The position numbers and the translations under genes were made by a program. Positions 33,463-41,683 of a DNA stretch of 64,000 bases are shown piece by piece. Numbering within the stretch: the stretch's first letter is position 1; every line of letters starts with the position of its first letter. The stretch is from Actinomadura rupiterrae (GTDB taxonomy: Bacteria > Actinomycetota > Actinomycetes > Streptosporangiales > Streptosporangiaceae). The notes beneath the pieces were generated by a model. The model was not told the origin of the DNA, did no database searches, and saw nothing but the letters and a program-made list of their open reading frames with translations. The stretch is taken from assembly GCF_024172125.1 (NCBI RefSeq), contig NZ_JAMZEA010000003.1:806001-870000 (forward strand). Direction: 5' to 3'.

Positions 33463-34968
33463 ATGGCATGGGAGTTCCGCAAGCTCGGTCCGGGCGAGAA
33501 CGTCGCCGTCGAAGCGTCCACCGACCCGTTCGCGGGCCCCAAGTGGGCGCCGCCGGTCTGGCACATGCCAGAGGGCCTGGTGCTGCTGGTCAACCTCGTC
33601 CGCTTCCTCGTCCGGCTGACCGTGTTCACCGTCCGCAACGCCCTCCCGCTCTCGGCTCTGACCGGGCTCGGATGGCTCGCCTACCGGTACGGCTGGGTCC
33701 TGCCGGTCGTCTTGGTACTGCTCGCCGGTGCCGCTCTGGCCGGGTGGGCGGCCTGGGACCGTCCCTCGTTCCTCCACTGGGTCGGCTACCCGGCTCGTGC
33801 CAAGTGGCGGCACTTTCGGATCTACCGGCGCGACTGGCAACCGGTGATCGTCGGGTCCGGGCTGTCCCGCGTCCACAAAGGGCGCGAGTACCTTCCGTCG
33901 ATCAAGCGTGTGCAGTGTGGTCCGTCCGCTGACCGGGTGCTGGTCCAGATGCTCAAAGGGCAGGCTCCGGACGCCTGGGAGCGGGTCACGGCCAACCTCG
34001 CGCATGGCTTCGGCTCGTCCCTGGTCCGTGTCCGTCACGGCGGCCGTCCGGGGCGGGTCTGGCTGGAGTTCGTCCGCAAAGACGTTCTCGCCACCCCGAT
34101 TCCCGCGCTGCCGATCCCCGCCGCTGCGGCCGTCGATCTCGGCGGGCTGGAGATCGGGCGGTGTGAGGACGGCTCCCCGTGGCGGCTGCGCGTCCAGGGG
34201 ACACACGTCCTGGTCGCGGGCGCGACCGGTTCAGGCAAGGGCTCGGTGATCTGGTCAGTGGTGCGGGCGCTGCTGCCGCTGATGGTCGCCGGACTGGTCG
34301 AAGTGTGGGCCATCGATCCCAAGCGCATGGAACTGAGCTTTGGACGGCAGCTCTTCGAGCGGTACGGCCGGTACTCCGACGATCCCAAGGGCGGGATGGT
34401 CGAGCTGCTGGAGGCGGCGGCCGAGGACATGAACGCCCGCGCGGCCGAGTTCGGTGGGGCTGTGCGGTCGTTCACCCCGAGCGGCCGGCACCCGTTCCGG
34501 CTGATCATCGTGGATGAGCTGGCGTTCCTGACGGCCTACTGCCCAGAGCGGGAGCTTCGCAAGCGCGCCGAATCCGCACTGGCCATCCTCGCCTCCCAGG
34601 GCCGATCGGTCGGCTACGGGCTGCTCGGTGCACAACAGGACGCCCGCAAAGAGGTCAACAACCTGCGGAACCTGTTCCCCGACCGGATGGCGCTCCGGCT
34701 GGACGAGTCCGACCAGGTGGACATGATCCTTGGGGACGGCGCGCGCGACCGTGGCGCATACGCCGACGAGATCTCCTCGGTCCCCGAGATCGGCGCGGGC
34801 GTCGGGTTCGTCCGGCTGGAGACCGTGCCCGATCCCGTCCGCGTCCGGGCCGCGTACGTCTCCGACGACGACATCCGCGCCATGGTCGCCTACGCCCTGG
34901 CCCACGACGAACGAGACGACTTCGACGACCAGGACGGCGGCACCTTTGGCCCCGGAGCGGCGGCATGA
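33463..34968 (+). CDS. FtsK/SpoIIIE-type conjugal DNA translocase TraSA
   Basis: A 501-residue membrane ATPase that moves double-stranded DNA between mycelia. Two hydrophobic segments lie at residues about 35-105. The motor has Walker A in VLVAGATGSGKGS near residue 250, AIDPKRMELSFG after it, and Walker B LIIVDELAF near 346. A C-terminal sensor segment (MALRLDESDQVDMILGDGAR) closes the domain. Single-protein transfer of this kind, without a relaxase, is the hallmark of AICEs. Its stop overlaps the next start (ATGA). Confidence 0.92.
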   Translation: MAWEFRKLGPGENVAVEASTDPFAGPKWAPPVWHMPEGLVLLVNLVRFLVRLTVFTVRNALPLSALTGLGWLAYRYGWVLPVVLVLLAGAALAGWAAWDRPSFLHWVGYPARAKWRHFRIYRRDWQPVIVGSGLSRVHKGREYLPSIKRVQCGPSADRVLVQMLKGQAPDAWERVTANLAHGFGSSLVRVRHGGRPGRVWLEFVRKDVLATPIPALPIPAAAAVDLGGLEIGRCEDGSPWRLRVQGTHVLVAGATGSGKGSVIWSVVRALLPLMVAGLVEVWAIDPKRMELSFGRQLFERYGRYSDDPKGGMVELLEAAAEDMNARAAEFGGAVRSFTPSGRHPFRLIIVDELAFLTAYCPERELRKRAESALAILASQGRSVGYGLLGAQQDARKEVNNLRNLFPDRMALRLDESDQVDMILGDGARDRGAYADEISSVPEIGAGVGFVRLETVPDPVRVRAAYVSDDDIRAMVAYALAHDERDDFDDQDGGTFGPGAAA

Positions 34969-35174
34969 GCGCGCCTCGTCACTGGCTTGACCCGGTGCGC
35001 TGCCCTGCCTGCGCTCGCCTGAACCCCTCCTGGCTGGCCTACCGGCCCGACCGGGACGGCGACCGGGTGACCTGCGAGTCCTGCAACGCGGTGGTCCTGG
35101 TGCTGCTCGCCGATGGCCGCCTGGTGGAGCTGCGGCCCCTCAACCCGGCCAACACCACGGGAGGTGACGCATGA
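34965..35174 (+). CDS. Small zinc-ribbon protein
   Basis: A 69-residue protein with two CxxC pairs (VRCPACARLN and VTCESCNAVV), predicting a zinc ribbon, then a short beta-hairpin and Pro-rich end. It is coupled at both sides: ATGA with traSA and again with repSA. Possibly an accessory nucleic-acid-binding protein for transfer or replication; unassigned. Confidence 0.7.
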   Translation: MSAPRHWLDPVRCPACARLNPSWLAYRPDRDGDRVTCESCNAVVLVLLADGRLVELRPLNPANTTGGDA

Positions 35175-36850
35175 CCTTCACCCAACCCACCCTCGACGCC
35201 CCGGACAGCCCCGTCGAACAGGCTGAGCAGACCGGGCGAGTGAAGGTGTACCCGCCGCTCGCGCGCGACTTGGTCAAGGCCGTCGCTCTGGAACACGGCG
35301 TGTGCATCCGCCCCGTGCCCATGCGGCGGGTCGATCTCCGCTCGGGAGTGTCGGAAGTCGTCTACGTGCCGTGCGGACACACCCTCGCCTCGGTCTGCCC
35401 CTCGTGCGCCGAACGCAAGCGCAAGCTCCGAGCCGTCCAGTGCTCCCAAGGCTGGCACCTGGACACCGAACCGGAAATCCGGCGCGAAGACCCGGCCGAA
35501 CACCAGCGCAACCTGATGGAGCTGCGCGCCAAAGCCCAGGCCGAACGCGACCGGGCCAAAGCCGAAGGACGCGCGCACGGGGAACCGGTCGAGTTCTGGG
35601 ATGGCCTGCTCGCCGAACTCGACGTCGAGATCGAACGTGCTGGGGTGCGCGGCACGCTCAAGACCGGTGACCAGCCCACGCGGCGGACGCGAAGCACGCG
35701 GCGGCGACAGGACGCCCCCGACCTTCCCCGCCGTCCCGTGGACGCGCGGACCGTGGGCAAGACCTTCACCGCACCCGGCGGGAAGACGTTCCGGCCGTCC
35801 ATCTTCCTCACGCTCACCCTCGACTCCTACGGGCGCGTGCACTCCGATGGGACGCCGGTCGATCCGGACGGCTACGACTACCGGCGGGCCGCACGCGATG
35901 CGATCCACTTCGGGAAGCTGATCGACCGGTTCGTTCAAAACCTCCGCCGGTTCGTCGGCTACGACGTCCAGTACTTCGCCGCCGTCGAACCCCAACGCCG
36001 CCTCGCCCCCCACCTCCATATGGCGATCCGCGGGACGATTTCACGTCGCGAACTGCGTCAGGTGGTGGCGGCGACCTATCACCAGGTGTGGTGGCCTTCG
36101 ACGGACCGGATCGTCTACCCCAACGACCGGCTTCCGGTTTGGGACGAGTCGGCCGGAGACGACGGACAGGGCGGTTACCTCGATCCGAACACGGGTGCGG
36201 CGCTGCCGTCCTGGGATGAGGCCCTGGACGCGATCGGCGAAGATTACGACGCCGAGCCCCTGCACGTGGTCCGGTTCGGCCGTCAGGTGGACGCCCAGGG
36301 TGTGTTGGCCGACACCCCCGACGCGCGGCGCTGCGTCGGCTACCTGACCAAGTACCTGGTCAAAAGCGTCGCCGACTGCCACGAACCCGAAACCGACCGC
36401 CAGAAGCGGCATGTCGAACGGCTCGCCGACGCGCTTCGGTATGAGCCGTGCTCGCCGACCTGCGCGAACTGGCTGCGCTACGGCGTCCAGCCCAAGAACC
36501 CGCGAAGCGGCATGGTCCCGGGGTTCTGCAAGGGCAAAGCCCACAAGCGCGAACACCTCGGCTACGGGGGCCGGCGGGTCCTGGTCTCCCGCAAGTGGTC
36601 CGGCAAGACCCTCGCCGACCACAAAGCCGACCGCAAAGCATGGGTGCTTGCGCGCCTGGCCGAGGCAGGGATTCCGGCGACCAACACCGACACCGGTTCC
36701 GGCTACGCCTGGGAACGCGCGGGCCCTGGAGATGCCGACGTCCGATCCCTCGAACACCGCCTACTGCTGCTGATCAACGAACGCGTCAAGCGACGCGAGC
36801 AGCTCGCACAAGCCACCCCAGAGCTTTCGGCAACCAGGGAGGCAGCGTGA
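35171..36850 (+). CDS. repSA: RepSA-type rolling-circle replication initiator
   Basis: A 559-residue Rep. A Cys cluster near residue 70 (YVPCGHTLASVCPSCAERKR) is a zinc site. The nicking domain has FLTLTLDSYG, then the metal motif PHLHMAIRG (HUH type) near residue 280 and the likely catalytic tyrosines in GYLTKYLVKS around residue 393. It nicks the double-strand origin of the excised circle. The C-terminus overlaps xis by GTGA. Full length with no breaks, so autonomous replication after excision is plausible. Confidence 0.9.
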   Translation: MTFTQPTLDAPDSPVEQAEQTGRVKVYPPLARDLVKAVALEHGVCIRPVPMRRVDLRSGVSEVVYVPCGHTLASVCPSCAERKRKLRAVQCSQGWHLDTEPEIRREDPAEHQRNLMELRAKAQAERDRAKAEGRAHGEPVEFWDGLLAELDVEIERAGVRGTLKTGDQPTRRTRSTRRRQDAPDLPRRPVDARTVGKTFTAPGGKTFRPSIFLTLTLDSYGRVHSDGTPVDPDGYDYRRAARDAIHFGKLIDRFVQNLRRFVGYDVQYFAAVEPQRRLAPHLHMAIRGTISRRELRQVVAATYHQVWWPSTDRIVYPNDRLPVWDESAGDDGQGGYLDPNTGAALPSWDEALDAIGEDYDAEPLHVVRFGRQVDAQGVLADTPDARRCVGYLTKYLVKSVADCHEPETDRQKRHVERLADALRYEPCSPTCANWLRYGVQPKNPRSGMVPGFCKGKAHKREHLGYGGRRVLVSRKWSGKTLADHKADRKAWVLARLAEAGIPATNTDTGSGYAWERAGPGDADVRSLEHRLLLLINERVKRREQLAQATPELSATREAA

Positions 36851-37062
36851 ACAAGTCCGAACTCCTCGCCCTGGTGGAGCTTCCCCACGATCGGACGTGG
36901 ACGCCGCAAGAGGTCTCGCGCTTTCTCGGAGTCCCGGTGGCAACTCTCCACCAGTGGCGCTATCTCGGCACGGGTCCCAAGGCTGCCAAGGTCGGGCGGC
37001 ACCTGCGGTACCTCCCGGCCGATGTCCTTACCTGGTTCCGCGCACAGCAGGAGGCGGCGTAA
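36847..37062 (+). CDS. xis: Excisionase (Xis), MerR-like HTH
   Basis: A 71-residue protein with a GTG start overlapping the repSA stop and a stop (TAATG) overlapping the integrase start. TWTPQEVSRFLGVPVATLHQ then WRYLGTGPKAAKVGRHLRYL gives the winged helix of excisionases. It would bind near the att arms and bias the integrase towards excision. Repair of order Rep-Xis-Int matches pSAM2. Confidence 0.9.
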   Translation: MNKSELLALVELPHDRTWTPQEVSRFLGVPVATLHQWRYLGTGPKAAKVGRHLRYLPADVLTWFRAQQEAA

Positions 37063-38372
37063 TGGCGGTCTACGACAGATGGCACACCAAGAAGCCTCGC
37101 AAGGACAAAGACGGCGTCCCTGTGGAGCCGTGCCCTGAGCACAAGCTCTACCCGAGCAAGGACCACGGGGACGGCGACCGTTGGCAAGTCCGCTGGCGTG
37201 ATGAGACCGGGAAGCAATGCAAGGCCAACCGGCCCAAGCGGCAGGGCAAGAATCCCGACACGAGCGCTGAGGCTTATGACGCCAAGATCAAGGGTGAGCT
37301 TGCCTCTGACACGTATGTAGATCCTGAGCGGGCCAAGAAGCCGCTAGAGGAATTTGTCCGGGACTGGCGAAGCGGCCTCACGGGCGACCCGAACACGCTC
37401 TGGAACCTCGACAAGCGGCTTGCGCACATCATCGATGTCCCGCCGCGTCCTGGGCAAAGGAAGAGCCGACGCCCGCCCGGCGGGCCCAGTGTGATCGGCA
37501 AGCGTCCGCTGTCGGTCTTGGCCAAGACTCCCAGCCTCATTCAGAAGTGGATCAAGTCCCTTGAGGACAAGGGCCTCTCGCCTGCGTACATCAAACGGAT
37601 CTTTGACACGCTCTCAACGATCTTCATCGCGGCCATGGAAGACGGGTTGGTGAGCCGGAACCCGACCAAATCGAGTGCCGTCCGGCCTCCGCGCGTGCCC
37701 AAAAAGAAGATCGTTCCGTGGACGCTCGACCAGGCGGACAGCGCGGCCGAAGCGTTGGGCGAAGACGGCACAATCGTCTACCTCGGTTCCGGGGCCGCGC
37801 TCAGGCAAGGCGAGATCTTCGGCCTCGCCGTCGACGACATCGATTTCGGCAACCGCGTCATTCACGTCGTCCGGCAAGTCCGGCTCGTGAAGGGGCAGCT
37901 CGTGTTCTCCCTGCCCAAGGGTGACAAGGAGCGGGACGTTCCGCTGGCGGATTCGCTGGCAAGGCGACTGAAGTCCCGGATCGAAGAGCGTCCCCCGGTT
38001 GAGGTGACCTTGCCATGGAAGACGCCCGCCGGGAAGCCGCACACGGCCCGCCTGCTGTTCGTCCGGTCCAACGGGCTGCCCCACTACGGCGGCGAGTTCA
38101 ACTACACCTGGCGGGACGCACTGCGGGCGGCGGGCATCGAGGTATGCCGTGAGAACGGCATGCACATATTGAGGCACACGGCGGCCTCGGCCTGGCTCGT
38201 CGCTGGCGTGGACATCCGGACCGTGGCTGAGTACCTGGGTCATGCTGACCCGGGGTTCACGCTCCGCACTTATGCTCACCTGCTCCCGGATGCTGCTGAC
38301 CGTGCGCGGGCGGCGATGGATCGGTTCTTCGGCGCAGGTACCGACGACGACCAGACCGAGAAGGAGGCATGA
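37062..38372 (+). CDS. int: Tyrosine-recombinase integrase of the AICE
   Basis: A 436-residue integrase. The N-terminal arm-binding and SAM-like core-binding domains (about residues 20-215) precede the catalytic domain with Arg248 (ALRQGEIFGL), His368 and Arg371 (HILRHTAAS), His394 (LGHADPG) and nucleophile Tyr404 (LRTYAHL), all present. It ends 70 bases from the phoP stop, facing it, and 75 bases from the attR core, which is the usual int-att spacing. Target specificity is for the phoP 3' end rather than a tRNA. Confidence 0.95.
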   Translation: MAVYDRWHTKKPRKDKDGVPVEPCPEHKLYPSKDHGDGDRWQVRWRDETGKQCKANRPKRQGKNPDTSAEAYDAKIKGELASDTYVDPERAKKPLEEFVRDWRSGLTGDPNTLWNLDKRLAHIIDVPPRPGQRKSRRPPGGPSVIGKRPLSVLAKTPSLIQKWIKSLEDKGLSPAYIKRIFDTLSTIFIAAMEDGLVSRNPTKSSAVRPPRVPKKKIVPWTLDQADSAAEALGEDGTIVYLGSGAALRQGEIFGLAVDDIDFGNRVIHVVRQVRLVKGQLVFSLPKGDKERDVPLADSLARRLKSRIEERPPVEVTLPWKTPAGKPHTARLLFVRSNGLPHYGGEFNYTWRDALRAAGIEVCRENGMHILRHTAASAWLVAGVDIRTVAEYLGHADPGFTLRTYAHLLPDAADRARAAMDRFFGAGTDDDQTEKEA

Positions 38373-38384
38373 CCGGATGTGTGC

Positions 38385-38428
38385 CCTGCATGTGCCCTCA
38401 GAGCCGACGCAGAGAGGGAACATGCAGG
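38385..38428. promoter_or_regulatory. Stem-loop between int and attR
   Basis: CCTGCATGT / ACATGCAGG (9 bp) continues inwards as CCCTC / GAGGG after one mismatch. It is the only strong structure between the convergent int and phoP stops. It may terminate one or both transcripts or carry integrase arm sites: ATGTGCCCTC within it recurs near attL. Confidence 0.6.
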
Positions 38429-38442
38429 TCACAGGGGGTCTG

Positions 38443-39126
38443 CTAGGGCTCGAACTTGTAGCCGAGGCCTCGGACGGTGACGATGTGGCGGGGGGTGGAC
38501 GGGGCGTCCTCGATCTTGGCGCGGAGGCGCTTGATGTGGACGTCCAGGGTCTTGGTGTCGCCGACGTAGTCGGCGCCCCAGACGCGGTCGATGAGTTGCA
38601 TGCGGGTCAGGACGCGGCCGGCGTTGCGGAGCAGGACCTCCAGGAGCTCGAACTCCTTGAGGGGCAGCTGCACCGAGCCGCTGTTGACGCTGACCACGTG
38701 CCGCTCGACGTCCATCCGGACCGGGCCCGCCTCCAGGACGGCCGGGGCGAGCTCCTCGCCGGCGTCGCCCTGGCGGCGCAGGACGGCGCGCATGCGGGCG
38801 ATCAGCTCGCGGGTGGAGAACGGCTTGGTGACGTAGTCGTCCGCGCCCAGTTCCAGGCCGACGACCTTGTCGACCTCGCTGTCCTTGGCGGTGAGCATGA
38901 TGACCGGGACGTTGGACTTGGCGCGCAGTTCGCGGCACACCTCGGTGCCGGGCAGGCCCGGCAGCATCAGGTCGAGCAGGACGAGGTCGGCGCCATTGCG
39001 CTCGAAGATGTCCAGCGCGTCCGGGCCGGTGGCCGCGACCGCGACCTCGAAGCCCTCCTTGCGCAAGGTGTACGACAGCGCGTCGCTGAAGGACTCCTCG
39101 TCTTCCACGACGAGCACTCGGGTCAC
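38443..39126 (-). CDS. phoP: Phosphate response regulator PhoP
   Basis: A 227-residue OmpR-family regulator closely resembling Streptomyces PhoP: receiver (MTRVLVVEDEESFSDALSY; Asp phosphoacceptor in LVLLDLMLPG; Lys in DDYVTKPF) and winged-helix domain (LPLKEFELLEVLLRNAGRVL, GDTKTLDVHIKRLRAKIE). It controls phosphate starvation genes via PHO boxes. GTG 39126 follows GGGAGG. Its final codons are the attR core of the AICE; the ending GLGYKFEP is intact, with TAG from the element. It precedes no gene on its strand until inside the element. Confidence 0.96.
   Translation of the reverse strand: MTRVLVVEDEESFSDALSYTLRKEGFEVAVAATGPDALDIFERNGADLVLLDLMLPGLPGTEVCRELRAKSNVPVIMLTAKDSEVDKVVGLELGADDYVTKPFSTRELIARMRAVLRRQGDAGEELAPAVLEAGPVRMDVERHVVSVNSGSVQLPLKEFELLEVLLRNAGRVLTRMQLIDRVWGADYVGDTKTLDVHIKRLRAKIEDAPSTPRHIVTVRGLGYKFEP
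38447..38462. other. attR core within phoP
   Basis: Second copy of the 16-base direct repeat GGCTCGAACTTGTAGC. It codes for the Y-K-F-E-P end of PhoP. Bases on its left (CTAG and beyond) come from the element. Confidence 0.88.
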
Positions 39127-39163
39127 GGTGTTGCCTCCCGGGCGGTTCTCGGCCGGTGCGCTG

Positions 39164-40498
39164 TCATCGCGTCCGGTCCTCGGGGGTCGGGTGGGATGGG
39201 GTGAGGCCGTTGACGGCCGACAGGGCGGACGGGCGCGGTGCGTCCGGTCCGCCGCCGCTCGCGTCGCCGGGTTCGCCGGGGACGTCACGGGGGGTCTCGG
39301 TGTCGCCGCCGGACGGCGCGGAGCCGGCGCCGGCGGACGTGGCGGCGGGCGGCGTCGCGGCGGGGTTCAGCAGCGGCAGCCGGAGCGTGAAGGTGGAGCC
39401 GGAGCCCTCCTTGCTCCACACGGTGATCTCGCCGCCGTGCTTGCTGGTGACGTGCTTGACGATCGCCAGCCCGAGGCCGGTGCCGCCGGTCTGCCGGGAC
39501 CGCGCCGGGTCCACCCGGTAGAACCGCTCGAAGATCCGTTCCAGGTCGCCCTCGGGGATGCCGATGCCCTGGTCGGTGACGGTGATCTCGACGTGCTGGT
39601 CGTCGGCCTGCCGGGTCGCGATCACCACGCGGGTGTGCTCGGGACTGTAGGCGACGGCGTTGTCGATCAGGTTGCGCAGCGCGGTGACCAGGAGCTCCTC
39701 GTCGCCGCGGACCCGGAACCCGTGCCGGCCGCCCGCGATCAGCTCGATGTCCTTGGAGCCGGCCCGGATCTGCGAGCGGTCCAGGGACTCGTCGATCACC
39801 TCGTCGAGCTCGACCGGGTGCAGGTCGTCCAGCGGCTCCTCGCCCTGGATGCGGGACAGGGTCATCAGGTCCTGGACGAGGTTGGTCAGCCGGACCGACT
39901 CGTGCTGCATCCGCCCGGCGAACCGGCGGACGGCCTCGGGGTCGTCGGCGGCGCCCTCGACGGTCTCGGCGAGCAGCGACAGCGCGCCGACCGGGGTCTT
40001 CAGCTCGTGGCTCACGTTGGCGACGAAGTCGCGGCGGATGGCCTCGACGCGGCGCATCTCGGTGAGGTCCTCGGCGAGGACGAGCACCAGGCCGTGCGAG
40101 CCGAGCGGCGCGACCCGGACCGCGAACCAGCGGCCCTCGGCGCGCGAGCGCGACCGGGACGGCCCGACCTGGATCTCGGTCTCCCGGATCTCGCCGTCGC
40201 GCCGGACCAGCCGGGCCATCGCGAGCAGCTCGTCCACGACCAGCCGGTCGTCGCTGACCAGACCGAAGGCGCGGGCGGCGGAGCTGGCGCGCAGCACCCG
40301 GTCCTCGGCGTCGACGACGACGGCCGACGACCTCAGAACGCTCAGCACCGACGCTATGCCCGGCGGCAGTCCCCCCTGGGGCTGCGCCGGGCGCACGGTC
40401 CGCTGGGCACGCTCGCTCACCCGTACCGCCAATCCCGTCGCGAGTCCGATCGCGAGCCCGGCGAGCCCGGTCAGACCTGCGACAACCTCGACCTCCAC
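39164..40498 (-). CDS. phoR: Phosphate sensor histidine kinase PhoR
   Basis: Membrane kinase of about 444 residues. One N-terminal hydrophobic helix (VVAGLTGLAGLAIGLATGLA), a PAS-like region around residues 45-145, HisKA (VANVSHELKTPVGALSLLAE, phospho-His) and HATPase (NLIDNAVAYSPEHT, VTDQGIGIPEGDLERIFERF, GGTGLGLAIVKHV). The C-terminus is an Ala/Pro-rich tail. GTG 40498 is chosen because it starts just before the helix as in Streptomyces PhoR, though an in-frame GTG at 40534 is possible and neither has a strong ribosome site. 37 bases precede phoP. Confidence 0.92.
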   Translation of the reverse strand: MEVEVVAGLTGLAGLAIGLATGLAVRVSERAQRTVRPAQPQGGLPPGIASVLSVLRSSAVVVDAEDRVLRASSAARAFGLVSDDRLVVDELLAMARLVRRDGEIRETEIQVGPSRSRSRAEGRWFAVRVAPLGSHGLVLVLAEDLTEMRRVEAIRRDFVANVSHELKTPVGALSLLAETVEGAADDPEAVRRFAGRMQHESVRLTNLVQDLMTLSRIQGEEPLDDLHPVELDEVIDESLDRSQIRAGSKDIELIAGGRHGFRVRGDEELLVTALRNLIDNAVAYSPEHTRVVIATRQADDQHVEITVTDQGIGIPEGDLERIFERFYRVDPARSRQTGGTGLGLAIVKHVTSKHGGEITVWSKEGSGSTFTLRLPLLNPAATPPAATSAGAGSAPSGGDTETPRDVPGEPGDASGGGPDAPRPSALSAVNGLTPSHPTPEDRTR

Positions 40499-40571
40499 AT
40501 GTTGGATCGTAAGTGGCGAACGAGGCCGCCCCACACCACGGGGGTACCGCAGGGAGAGGCGTTAGCCCAAT

Positions 40572-40604
40572 GTTCACCTCTTTATCCGTATCGGTTCACA
40601 GCGG
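40572..40604. promoter_or_regulatory. PHO-box-like direct repeat between phoR and phoU
   Basis: Three consecutive 11-base units: GTTCACCTCTT, a degenerate middle unit TATCCGTATCG, and GTTCACAGCGG. GTTCAC at an exact 22-base step matches the 11-bp direct-repeat logic of actinomycete PhoP sites (GTTCACC). The place, in the divergent phoR/phoU promoter, is where autoregulation by PhoP is known in Streptomyces. Confidence 0.72.
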
Positions 40605-40797
40605 TGGGGCAGGCTGTGGCGTGGGCGAGTACGCCCCGCCCTCCGGGACCGCTCCGGGGGCGGGGGACCGTGCGCGACGGCCCGTCCGGGCAACGCGTTC
40701 CGGTCGTCCGCAACCCCGTCCCGAGCGGGCGGCCACCGCCGTCCAGCAGTACCGAGCCGGCCCCGGGCCGGCCTCCCCGAAAACCGAGGTTCTTCCC

Positions 40798-41460
40798 TTG
40801 CGCGACGCTTACCACGAGGAACTCGACTCCCTCGCCGACAAGCTGGTCGAGATGACCCGGCTGGTCCGGTCGGCGATGTCCCGCGCGGTGACCGCGCTGC
40901 TGGACGCCGACCTGCGGCTGTCCGAGGAGGTCATCACCGCCGACGAGCAGGTCAACAAGATCGACTCCGAGATCGAGGAGACGGTCTTCGACCTGATGGC
41001 CCGGCAGCAGCCGGTGGCCGGCGACCTGCGCACCCTGGTCACCACGCTGCGGATGAGCAGCGACCTGGAGCGCATGGGCGACCTCGCCGTGCACATCGCC
41101 AAGACCGCCCGCCGCCGGCACCCCGAGGGCGCCGTCCCGCCGGAGCTGCAGTCCACCGTCCTGGAGATGGGCCAGATCGCCGAGCGCATGATCGCCAAGG
41201 CCGGGTCGGTGATCGCGTCCCGGGACGTCGAGATGGGCCTGGAGCTGGACGCCGACGACGACCAGATGGACCGGCTGCACCGCCGCCTGTTCGACATCCT
41301 GCTCTCCCCCAAGTGGAAGCACGGCGTCGAGCCCGCGGTCGACATCACCCTGGCCGGACGGTACTTCGAGCGCTTCGCCGACCACGCCGTCCACGTCGCG
41401 GAGAACGTCGTCTACCTCGTCACGGGCCAGCGCCCCCAGGAGATCGTCGACGCCGGCTGA
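40798..41460 (+). CDS. phoU: Phosphate signalling protein PhoU
   Basis: A 220-residue two-bundle helical protein that links the phosphate transporter and PhoR and damps signalling when phosphate is plentiful. Both PhoU repeats are visible: MRDAYHEELDSLADKLVEMT with RQQPVAGDLRTLVTTLRMSS, and MIAKAGSVIASRDVEMGLEL with GRYFERFADHAVHVAENVVY. The start is a TTG at 40798, giving the M-R-D-A-Y start conserved in relatives, with GAGG upstream. Confidence 0.93.
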   Translation: MRDAYHEELDSLADKLVEMTRLVRSAMSRAVTALLDADLRLSEEVITADEQVNKIDSEIEETVFDLMARQQPVAGDLRTLVTTLRMSSDLERMGDLAVHIAKTARRRHPEGAVPPELQSTVLEMGQIAERMIAKAGSVIASRDVEMGLELDADDDQMDRLHRRLFDILLSPKWKHGVEPAVDITLAGRYFERFADHAVHVAENVVYLVTGQRPQEIVDAG

Positions 41461-41498
41461 CCCGTCCCCACCTGCCACCTGACCGGCCCACAAAAGGA

Positions 41499-41532
41499 GC
41501 CCGCCGCGTCCTCCCAGAGGGACGCGGCGGGC
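41499..41532. terminator. Bidirectional terminator of phoU and gpmA
   Basis: Perfect 13-bp stem (GCCCGCCGCGTCC / GGACGCGGCGGGC) with an 8-base loop, 39 bases after the phoU stop. AAAAGGA on its left gives a T-rich tail for the minus strand. Confidence 0.8.
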
Positions 41533-41682
41533 TTCGCCTTGTCAGCGGGGTTTGCCTTCTCGGCGGGCTTCGCCTTCCGGCAGGGTTCGCCCTTAGCGGG
41601 GTTCGCCTTCTCGGAGGGCTTCGCCCTTAGCGGGGTTCGCCTTCCGGCGGGCTTCGCCTTCCGGGGGGTCGCCTTCCAGGGG
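41525..41682. repeat. 18-21-bp tandem repeat directly downstream of gpmA
   Basis: Eight or so imperfect units of the type GCGGGCTTCGCCTTCCG run from the terminator to the gpmA stop. On the minus strand an open frame, shifted relative to gpmA, would encode Lys/Ala/Pro units such as KAKPAEKANPA. Confidence 0.85.
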
Positions 41683-41683
41683 G

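Larger units (their letters stand above)
25186..38462. mobile_element. AICE integrated into the 3' end of phoP
   Basis: About 13.3 kb flanked by a 16-bp direct repeat. It has the actinomycete integrative and conjugative element gene set in canonical order: GntR/KorSA-like repressor, Pra-like activator, small spread-type proteins, FtsK-type TraSA, RepSA, Xis and tyrosine integrase, with the integrase stop 75 bases from attR. The left 6 kb is cargo. GC is visibly lower at 26.4-27.6 kb. Integration replaced the PhoP end GAGCCGTAA by GAGCCCTAG, leaving the protein unchanged. Known AICEs such as pSAM2 and SLP1 use tRNA 3' ends. All core genes look intact. Confidence 0.92.

Noticed and set aside
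35171..36850. RepSA as a relaxase for single-strand transfer
   Set aside because: Gene order, length and neighbouring FtsK-type translocase match AICE rolling-circle initiators, and no type IV secretion genes are present.
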